A stretch of DNA of 37,518 nucleotides from Planctomycetota bacterium (GTDB lineage: Bacteria; Planctomycetota; Phycisphaerae; WQYP01), in contig JAKBCC010000028.1 of NCBI GenBank assembly GCA_021808105.1, positions 1 through 37,518 of the forward strand, read 5' to 3'. Shown piece by piece: positions 31,935 to 37,518 of this stretch. How positions within the stretch are numbered: position 1 is the first letter of the stretch; every line of letters begins with the position of its first letter. The notes below the pieces were generated by a model. It did no database searches, had not been told where the DNA came from, and saw only the letters and a list, made by a program, of their open reading frames with translations. Made by a program: the position numbers and the translations under genes.

Positions 31935-33209
31935 CTATTCTCCCGTATCGCCGCCGTCCGGGCTGTCGAGATTCAATAGAGTGCCAGCTTCCTGCGCGGG
32001 CAATTCCTCCACACTGCGAAGTTTGGCGCTAATGGTGCGGGACTTTCGCGCGGTGTCATCAAGGGTGTTGGAGGCCTGCTCCAGCTTCTTTTTAACGCCG
32101 TCCAGCAGATCGCCGAATTTCCCGAATTCCGTTTTTACCGCCCCCAGCACTTTCCAGACTTCGCTGGAACGCTGTTGAATAGCCAGCGTGCGAAATCCCA
32201 TTTGCAGGCTGTTAAGCAGAGCCGCCAGAGTGGTCGGCCCGGCAATAACGACGCGGTAATCACGCTGAATCTGTTCCACGAGTGCCAAGCGGCTGATGAC
32301 CTGAGCATACAACCCTTCACTGGGCAAAAACATAATCCCGAAATCCGTGGTACGGGGCGGATTTAGATATTTGGTCGATATATCCTGCGCAAAAAGTTTA
32401 ATGCGTGCCTCCAGGGACCGCCCCGCCGCTTCCATCGCCGCCGTATCCGCCCGGTCCTGGGCTGCGCCTATGGCTTCATAATCTTCCTTTGGAAACTTTG
32501 AATCAATCGGCAGCCAGACTGATTCCTGCCCATCTTCCGCGCGGCCGGGCAATTTAATGGCAAATTCCACAACTTCCCCGCTGGATTCTCTGGGCTTAAA
32601 GTTCTTTTCAAACTGACCGGGGCTTAAAATCTGGGATAACAGATTTTCAACCAGAACTTCGCCCCAGGTTCCACGCGTTTTGACATTGGTCATCACGCGT
32701 TTGAGATCGCCGACGTTCACTGCCAGATTCTGCATTTCTCCCAAACCCTTGTGTACCTGCTCCAAGCGGTCGGAAACCTGCTTGAACGATTCGCCCAGTC
32801 GCTTTTCCAGGGTGCTTTGCAGCTTTTCATCCACGGTGGCCCGCATCTGCTCAAGCTTCAGTGTATTATCGGTTTGCATCGCGGTTAAGCGCTGCTCCAC
32901 AGCCTGGCGCACGGCATCCAGGCGTTGTTCCGTGGAAAGCGTCATACCCGCAATTTGCTTGTTTAAACTGTCTCCCACGCTCTTCAGGCTCGCCGCCAAT
33001 TCTTCCCGGGCCTGCTGGGCCGCACTGGTATTTTCCTCGCGATTGCGGGCCAGATCATCCCGAATGGACCGTTCCATTTTTTCCTGAGACTTTTCGAGAT
33101 TTTCCACGTGAGCTTTAAGAGCCACTCCGCTTTGCCGCATCAGCAACATGGCTTGCATAGCGGCTACTGCCAGCAGCACGACGAGAATTAAAACCGAGAG
33201 TATCAGCAT
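31935..33209 (-). CDS. rmuC: DNA recombination protein RmuC homolog
   Basis: This 424-residue protein has an N-terminal membrane helix (about residues 2-21, LILSVLILVVLLAVAAMQAM). A long coiled coil (about 35-165) and the RmuC nuclease-like domain (about 170-385) follow. The domain shows the characteristic R-G-T-W-G-E-V-L-V-E-N-L-L, F-A-I-K-L-P-G-R, L-P-I-D-S-K-F-P and P-R-T-T-D-F-G-I-M-F-L-P-S-E-G-L-Y-A segments. RmuC limits recombination at inverted repeats by an undefined DNA-cleaving activity. The frame extends to 33278, but ATG 33209 has GGAG five bases upstream and starts directly with the membrane helix. It is the third gene of ispF-ruvC-rmuC, 87 bases after ruvC; pairing with a Holliday-junction resolvase fits a recombination role. 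Confidence 0.92.
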   Translation of the reverse strand: MLILSVLILVVLLAVAAMQAMLLMRQSGVALKAHVENLEKSQEKMERSIRDDLARNREENTSAAQQAREELAASLKSVGDSLNKQIAGMTLSTEQRLDAVRQAVEQRLTAMQTDNTLKLEQMRATVDEKLQSTLEKRLGESFKQVSDRLEQVHKGLGEMQNLAVNVGDLKRVMTNVKTRGTWGEVLVENLLSQILSPGQFEKNFKPRESSGEVVEFAIKLPGRAEDGQESVWLPIDSKFPKEDYEAIGAAQDRADTAAMEAAGRSLEARIKLFAQDISTKYLNPPRTTDFGIMFLPSEGLYAQVISRLALVEQIQRDYRVVIAGPTTLAALLNSLQMGFRTLAIQQRSSEVWKVLGAVKTEFGKFGDLLDGVKKKLEQASNTLDDTARKSRTISAKLRSVEELPAQEAGTLLNLDSPDGGDTGE

Positions 33210-33296
33210 GACATCTCCAAGGATTCGAGGTTTGCCCAGGGGCCGTGACGGGCACTTCGCACGGCCACATGTCTGCACCGGCGAATGGTCCAGCGT

Positions 33297-33782
33297 TTAT
33301 AGTCCGATTCGCGTAAGCCGGTTCGCCAGCACCCACGCGATCGCAATGGCATCGGCCGTATCCGCGGGCGTCGGCGGTTTGGGCAAATGACATAACATCA
33401 TGACGGATTTCTGAATTTGCGCCTTACCCGCATGACCATTGCCGGTAATCAGCTTTTTTACCAGCGTACTGGGTAAATGCGTAATGGGCACTTGAGCCTG
33501 CGCGGCGGCCAGTAAAATCACACCACGGGCGTGCCCCATGAGAATCGCCGTGCGCGGGTGCTTATAGTGGGCGTAAAGCTGCTCAACGCCCATTTGGTCA
33601 ATCGCAAATTCCTTCAACAGTTCCGCCACCTGCTGATGCAATTCCACCAATCGCTTGGACGCATCCATCCGCGGATTTAACCGAATCACCCCCGCTTCGG
33701 TAAGTGTGGGTTTAAATCGTTGAGCTTCCACCACGGCATAGCCGGTGAGATGCAACCCCGGATCAATACCCAATATTCGCAT
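33297..33782 (-). CDS. ruvC: Holliday junction resolvase RuvC
   Basis: This 161-residue endonuclease cuts Holliday junctions after RuvAB-driven branch migration. The acidic metal-binding residues are visible: Asp7 in L-G-I-D-P-G, a Glu in V-E-Q-L-Y (about residue 66) and Asp residues in A-D-T-A-D-A-I-A-I-A (about 141-144). The H-x-P-S-T-L-V-K-K-L-I-T-G-N-G-H-A DNA-binding segment is also present. The frame runs on to 33821, but ATG 33782 has GGAG five bases upstream and the family starts at M-R-I-L-G-I-D-P-G. ispF precedes by 42 bases and rmuC follows by 87, an operon-like arrangement. ruvA and ruvB are not in the window. Confidence 0.95.
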   Translation of the reverse strand: MRILGIDPGLHLTGYAVVEAQRFKPTLTEAGVIRLNPRMDASKRLVELHQQVAELLKEFAIDQMGVEQLYAHYKHPRTAILMGHARGVILLAAAQAQVPITHLPSTLVKKLITGNGHAGKAQIQKSVMMLCHLPKPPTPADTADAIAIAWVLANRLTRIGL

Positions 33783-33824
33783 GAATACTCCAGTGCGCCG
33801 CACGGCTTGCCGCAACTGCAAAAT

Positions 33825-34316
33825 CTAAACCTGGGCCGGTCGTTTCAGCAGCGCTACACAGTGGCACGCAATCGCTTCTTCCCGCCCCACCGCATCCACT
33901 GATTCGTTGGTCTTCCCCTTGATATTGATCAGTTCCCGCGGAATCTGCAGCAATTCAGCCAACCGCTGCTGCATGGCCAGCTTGTGCGGAGAAATTTTGG
34001 GGCTTTGGGCAATGATCACAACATCTACATTATTGATAACCCAAGCCGTTTTCCGGAGTTCCACCATCGTATGTTCCAACAGGCGAGCGGAATCAATGCC
34101 CTGGTATTGTGGATCAGAATTCGGAAATAACTGCCCCACATCCGGCATACCCGCCGCCCCGGTAATTGCGTCGATTAACGCATGAATGACCACATCCGCA
34201 TCCGAATGCCCCAGCAACCCGAACGCGTGGGGAATGGCAATATTTCCCAGAACCAGCGGCCTGCCCGCTTGTGTCCGATGCAGGTCATAGCCGATTCCAA
34301 TTCGATATTCCATCAT
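33825..34316 (-). CDS. ispF: 2-C-methyl-D-erythritol 2,4-cyclodiphosphate synthase
   Basis: This 163-residue trimeric Zn2+ enzyme is the fifth step of the MEP isoprenoid pathway. It cyclises CDP-methylerythritol phosphate with loss of CMP. All signature segments are present: R-I-G-I-G-Y-D-L-H with the zinc ligands Asp and His, the L-L-G-H-S-D-A-D-V-V-I-H-A-L motif, F-P-N-S-D-P-Q-Y, and I-N-I-K-G-K-T-N-E near the C-terminus. Two adjacent ATGs (34316 and 34313) are possible starts; neither has a strong SD. The usual fusion partner or neighbour ispD is absent. It heads the ispF-ruvC-rmuC cluster. Confidence 0.95.
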   Translation of the reverse strand: MMEYRIGIGYDLHRTQAGRPLVLGNIAIPHAFGLLGHSDADVVIHALIDAITGAAGMPDVGQLFPNSDPQYQGIDSARLLEHTMVELRKTAWVINNVDVVIIAQSPKISPHKLAMQQRLAELLQIPRELINIKGKTNESVDAVGREEAIACHCVALLKRPAQV

Positions 34317-34711
34317 TGTTCATCCATTCATCTTCCGGGAGATAAAAAAACTCGCACCACCCGCGCAACCCTACAGCACGACCTCAAAATAGTAACCGAA
34401 GCGGCCAAACGCTGGCAAATTCCTGACTGGGCGGCCGGATCCGCCCGACCCGCAGCCGTTTTACATAGGAAGAGATGTATACACCAGTGAATGAAAAGGG
34501 AGCATTTGCCAACTCCCGAAGAAAGGGTGGGAATTTACAATTGGCAATCAGGCCGCTTTCGTTGCTCGGAGCGGGAAGAAAGTGTGGCTTATTCTCGAGT
34601 CTTTTTCGGCCAAATTTTAACTCCCGGACCGCCCAGTTAGGTCTAAATGGGGAGCGGGAACGCTGGCTAATTTGTCCGCAGCAGCGAACTTCTCCCCGCC
34701 ACCGCGAGAAA
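34317..34711. other. Spacer upstream of ispF with a degenerate repeat
   Basis: This 395-bp region has no supported gene. It holds repeat copy A (34371-34429). Frames stay open on both strands through 34384-34869 (minus) and 34475-34786 (plus), but both lack credible starts and overlap the 3' end of the lipoprotein gene in other frames. The content is consistent with decayed mobile or duplicated DNA. The ispF promoter must lie within the first 100 bases or so. Confidence 0.4.
34371..34429 (+). repeat. Dispersed 59-bp repeat, copy A
   Basis: This stretch matches 37341-37399 at 51 of 59 positions in direct orientation, about 2.9 kb apart, flanking the lipoprotein gene. Read in one plus-strand frame both give L-Q-H-x-L-K-x-V-T-E-x-A-K-R-W-Q-I. 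Five of the eight mismatches fall on third codon positions, and three of those are silent. That suggests the copies descend from coding DNA rather than from a purely structural repeat. Confidence 0.6.
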
Positions 34712-36976
34712 TTAGTGCGTCGGCGTTGCCGCAGACGGCGTCGGCGCGGTAGGGTGCGTGATATCCACGGTGGCGGATACGGTTGACGGAGCTGTCCCGT
34801 TACCGGAAGCCGCAGAGCCGCCACCACCTCCGCCGCTCGACGGCGTCCGGCCTGTGGATGCCGGGACAACCGTGATTGTTATGGTTTGCACGCCTGCGCC
34901 ACCCGTAGGCACATTGTTCTCCGCCTGAATGACCACGGGCGTGCGCGCATCCAGATTGGTCAGCGCGATGTGGTAGTCGCCCGGCGGGATTTGCCACCAA
35001 CCCACTCCTGCATCACCGGGTGTTAGCTGAACCACATCGCCCATTTGGTTACTCGCGCTGCTAATATCCCCGCCTGATAGATCAATTTGTGCGCACGCAC
35101 CAATAGCCAACTCGATGGTTCCGCCCCCTTGCGGACTTACCAAACAGATCTGCGTCGGCACCGAAATCAGGTTAGTGGTTGGCATTACAGCGGCCTTCTT
35201 GGTCACAACATATACGCAGTTGGAGGAAACATAATCACGGATGGGCGTCCAGCCAGTGTCGCATTTTGGCGTAAACTCGAGATGTAATTTAATTTCTGGG
35301 CGAATGGCATCTGAACAGGCCGCTTTCGTTGTGCCTGGGCCCGTAGTTGGGTGCGTCTCCGCTTCCAAAATTGTGTCTGCTTTTAGGGATGGAAATAATA
35401 AGTGGAACTGCCCCCGCAATCCTACCCAATGGGCCAGCGCTGGGATATTGCGGCAAGGAGTCGCCCCCTTCTTGGTGGCCACGCTTAACCATGCACGAAG
35501 GTAGCCATCCCAAAAACTTTCCGCGTTTCGCACGGCCACTAGGACGTCGGTTCGATCTTTCCCATTATCCTCTAAAATCGGATTCTGATGCGGCAACACC
35601 TCCGGCGAGCGAAGCCTTCCAAGTGTGAAACGCGTCGTGTCGTACGGGCTGTGCGACAGTATATCCGTGAGATCTGTCCATAAAAATGGATAAACCACGG
35701 GCGGAATGACCTTAATTTTCCCCATTGTGCAGCGGAATTCCTTATAGTCGTTGTTCATTAGTTCTTCGAGCACGGACGGTGCGTAAGCCATGTAATTCAA
35801 TGCGCCGGCGCGGCGAAAAAAAAGCGGCACCACGCGGGAAACGGCGACCCTCGTCGCACGCGTTAGGCTGCCTTCGCATAGATTTGTCTCCGCGCCAAAA
35901 TCCCGATAGTCCACAATTACTTGACTAATTTTATCCATCATTTGGTCCTGGGTTTCGCGGTAACTTGTTCCCGTCGCCGGATCGACGTAGGTGGTCAAAG
36001 AACACGCCGAAATTCTTGCTTGATGGCAGATCAGTTCCCGGCGCGGTACGAGCAGAAGTACTGTCACGTCATGCGTCTGCGGGAGCAGCTTGTACCCGTC
36101 CCCACTTGGCACGGAACCGAAACGCACCTTAAGCGTATTTTCCGAAGCTTGGGCAACTGTGTAGGCGCTATTAAAGTCGTTGTCAAGAATCGCGTGGAGT
36201 TTTTGGTTCAGGCCGCTGATATCTCCGCTTGCCCCAATGCCCTTGAAAGCTAACGCTATCTCAAGTTGAAGGGCACGAAGCTGTTGCGCAGAATTGATCT
36301 CGCTTGCCGCAGTGATCTCGTCCGTCACGAGCAGGGGAATTATTTTTAAATCGGATGAGCCACATTTTGGATGACGCAGGAAAAACGATATAAGGGTATC
36401 CGCGTCAAGGTCGGTGTCTCGTCGGCCGGGCATGACGGTAACTTGGAGCCGGACCACGTACGGCTCATAGCTGCCCCCGATAGCGGCATCACGCACGTAG
36501 AGATCGATCAGCCTCACCTCCTGGTATAGGGCGGTAGCGGCTTTGTATTGCAGAAAGGGGCTAACCTGCACGGGCACCGTAGGCAGTGACAGCGCGGCTA
36601 CAGTCGGCGGTACGCTGGGTTGCGTGGCAGCGGACGAAGACTGCGGCGGTTGGGTCGAAGCGGGGCTGGAACCGTAGCCAATCGTCGAGGATACGCCGAG
36701 GGAATCAACGAGTGAATTGCTTACATCGGCCGTATTCGCAATTGCTGCCGCGCGGGCGTCTTCGGCACTCAATATGAATCTTGGCTGGAGAGCGTATGCG
36801 TAATCGGCCCACCGGCCAATTGAGAGCACCGAAATGTGCGTCGCGAGCGCCTGATCCGAATCTGGGAGCGACTGGTAATCGTCGGTGCAGCCGGTGATGA
36901 ACACGACGCAACAAAGAATTAATGCGAGCAGCAGGAACGAGACCGTGCGGGTACCTGCTTTTAGCGGTGATTCCAT
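34712..36976 (-). CDS. Large lipoprotein of unknown function
   Basis: This is a 754-residue protein I do not recognise. ATG 36976 has AAGGAG seven bases upstream. The signal peptide (about residues 10-30) ends in the lipobox F-I-T-G-C, so the mature protein is anchored by lipid at the Cys. A Ser/Gln/Pro-rich linker (about 100-130) follows. Two mixed alpha/beta regions (about 135-330 and 340-600) hold several scattered Cys that could form disulfides, for example C-H-Q-A-R-I-S-A-C. An Ig-like beta stretch (about 600-705) comes next. The C-terminal tail of about 45 residues is a Gly run and Thr/Ala/Pro-rich low-complexity sequence. It is a single-gene unit. A surface or periplasmic binding, structural or secretion-related role is possible, but nothing shows it. 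Confidence 0.75.
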   Translation of the reverse strand: MESPLKAGTRTVSFLLLALILCCVVFITGCTDDYQSLPDSDQALATHISVLSIGRWADYAYALQPRFILSAEDARAAAIANTADVSNSLVDSLGVSSTIGYGSSPASTQPPQSSSAATQPSVPPTVAALSLPTVPVQVSPFLQYKAATALYQEVRLIDLYVRDAAIGGSYEPYVVRLQVTVMPGRRDTDLDADTLISFFLRHPKCGSSDLKIIPLLVTDEITAASEINSAQQLRALQLEIALAFKGIGASGDISGLNQKLHAILDNDFNSAYTVAQASENTLKVRFGSVPSGDGYKLLPQTHDVTVLLLVPRRELICHQARISACSLTTYVDPATGTSYRETQDQMMDKISQVIVDYRDFGAETNLCEGSLTRATRVAVSRVVPLFFRRAGALNYMAYAPSVLEELMNNDYKEFRCTMGKIKVIPPVVYPFLWTDLTDILSHSPYDTTRFTLGRLRSPEVLPHQNPILEDNGKDRTDVLVAVRNAESFWDGYLRAWLSVATKKGATPCRNIPALAHWVGLRGQFHLLFPSLKADTILEAETHPTTGPGTTKAACSDAIRPEIKLHLEFTPKCDTGWTPIRDYVSSNCVYVVTKKAAVMPTTNLISVPTQICLVSPQGGGTIELAIGACAQIDLSGGDISSASNQMGDVVQLTPGDAGVGWWQIPPGDYHIALTNLDARTPVVIQAENNVPTGGAGVQTITITVVPASTGRTPSSGGGGGGSAASGNGTAPSTVSATVDITHPTAPTPSAATPTH

Positions 36977-37197
36977 CGGCTTACTCCTTTTCCTTATGGC
37001 TATTTCACACTTTCAGAAAATCCTTGTAATTTCTAGTGGCCGCGGAGGACAATATCAGGTGGTGATAGCAGCATCTTCAGAACCCGCCCTCATATTGGTC
37101 AAATCCCAGACCAGTTTTATCGCGGTGAAAAAAATGTTCGATTGCAACCGGAAATTCCTCGACGCCGTTTTCCCAAACATTGGTGATGCCATTCTAT

Positions 37198-37214
37198 GGT
37201 ATCATTATGATACC
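37198..37214. promoter_or_regulatory. Perfect palindrome, candidate operator
   Basis: GGTATCATTATGATACC has perfect 7-bp arms around TTA. It lies about 220 bp upstream of the lipoprotein start. Close by, TTAACATA occurs at 37235-37242 and again at 37252-37259, 17 bp apart, in an AT-rich stretch. The size and symmetry fit a dimeric repressor site. Confidence 0.35.
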
Positions 37215-37340
37215 GAAAATTAAGCCGTCAATATTTAACATATGGCAATAGTTAACATAGTAATAATGGAGGTCACGGGGATTTCCAGTGGCTATGAATG
37301 TGGTGCGTACCCTAAGAAATAAGTCAGTAGCCGGATGAGG

Positions 37341-37399
37341 CTACAGCACGAACTAAAAATGGTAACCGAGGGGGCCAAACGGTGGCAAATTCGTAACTG
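37341..37399 (+). repeat. Dispersed 59-bp repeat, copy B
   Basis: This is the partner of copy A at 34371-34429 (51 of 59 identical). Here the frame opens at ATG 37335 and closes at a TGA 28 codons on, so it encodes at most a 27-residue peptide beginning M-R-L-Q-H-E-L-K and is better seen as a gene fragment. Confidence 0.6.
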
Positions 37400-37429
37400 T
37401 TTACCGCTCCGCCGTTGAAGCGGGCGGGT

Positions 37430-37518
37430 TCAGGATGAATCCAGCGGGACATCGGTAAGCAGGCCGGGATTCTTTCCGGCCCAGGCGTTCATGAGAAGTG
37501 TCTTGATGGTTTCAAACA
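37430..37518 (-). CDS. 3' end of an unidentified minus-strand gene
   Basis: The last 28 codons and TGA stop of a frame entering from the right edge read F-E-T-I-K-T-L-L-M-N-A-W-A-G-K-N-P-G-L-L, followed by T-D-V-P-L-D-S-S. The composition (amphipathic helix, then a short polar tail) looks like a genuine protein C-terminus. Too little is visible to name a family. It lies downstream of nothing in this window. Confidence 0.4.
   Translation of the reverse strand, partial: FETIKTLLMNAWAGKNPGLLTDVPLDSS

Larger units (their letters stand above)
36977..37429. other. Spacer upstream of the lipoprotein gene
   Basis: This 453-bp spacer is AT-richer than its neighbours. It contains a perfect 17-bp palindrome, a repeated TTAACATA and repeat copy B (all listed). 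A plus-strand frame from ATG 36996 to 37223 has no ribosome-binding site and no recognisable content and is not called. The lipoprotein promoter should lie in the first 100 bases or so. Confidence 0.4.

Noticed and set aside
34384-34869. Long open frames on both strands across the ispF / lipoprotein spacer
   Set aside because: They overlap the real 3' end of the lipoprotein gene in other frames, lack credible starts and are dominated by Arg runs from GC-rich antisense reading.
36996-37223. 75-codon plus-strand frame in the lipoprotein spacer
   Set aside because: No Shine-Dalgarno sequence and no family resemblance; it crosses the palindrome that is better explained as regulatory DNA.

Overview
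The window looks like chromosomal DNA from a free-living, plant-polysaccharide-degrading bacterium, most plausibly a member of the Planctomycetota (Phycisphaerae-like). That is an inference. It rests on the mix of a basic, C-terminally extended ribosomal protein S21, an ECF sigma / degenerate anti-sigma pair, several large twin-arginine-exported glycoside hydrolases, a planctomycete-style TPR protein and moderate GC. No rRNA, tRNA, CRISPR array, phage or complete insertion sequence was found.

Region 1 (1-10.7 kb) is mostly housekeeping. It holds the 5' end of an ABC transporter ATPase, ygfZ, a SUFU-domain protein, a DUF2127 membrane protein, rpsU, an operon of ECF sigma factor / zinc-less anti-sigma-like protein / exported coiled-coil protein, an HU-type protein behind a strong sigma70-like promoter, bioF, a possible 56-residue membrane protein, a TPR protein, a DedA protein and nrdR.

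Region 2 (10.9-26.1 kb) is a carbohydrate-degradation island, nearly all on the minus strand. It encodes GH31 alpha-xylosidase, GH74 xyloglucanase, GH28 polygalacturonase, a GH2 enzyme with a malectin module, and GH3 with an embedded CBM6. GH74 cuts the xyloglucan backbone outside the cytoplasm, GH31 (no signal peptide) removes xylose in the cytoplasm, GH3 and GH2 remove other beta-linked sugars, and GH28 opens pectin. Two non-carbohydrate modules interrupt the island. One is a vapBC toxin-antitoxin pair. The other is a P-loop ATPase with a C-terminal winged helix, preceded by seven TATA tetranucleotides spaced exactly 10 bp apart except for one 16-bp step. This phased array next to an initiator-like ATPase is the most unusual structure in the window.

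Region 3 (26.4-34.3 kb) returns to core functions: a copper-type P1B ATPase with YHS and two Cys-rich N-terminal domains, a small MITE-like inverted-repeat element, ilvC, a VOC/glyoxalase protein and sppA on the plus strand, then convergent ispF-ruvC-rmuC on the minus strand.

Region 4 (34.3-37.5 kb) holds an unrecognised 754-residue lipoprotein flanked by two copies of a 59-bp repeat (51/59 identical) whose differences fall mainly on every third base. The window ends in the 3' end of an unidentified gene.
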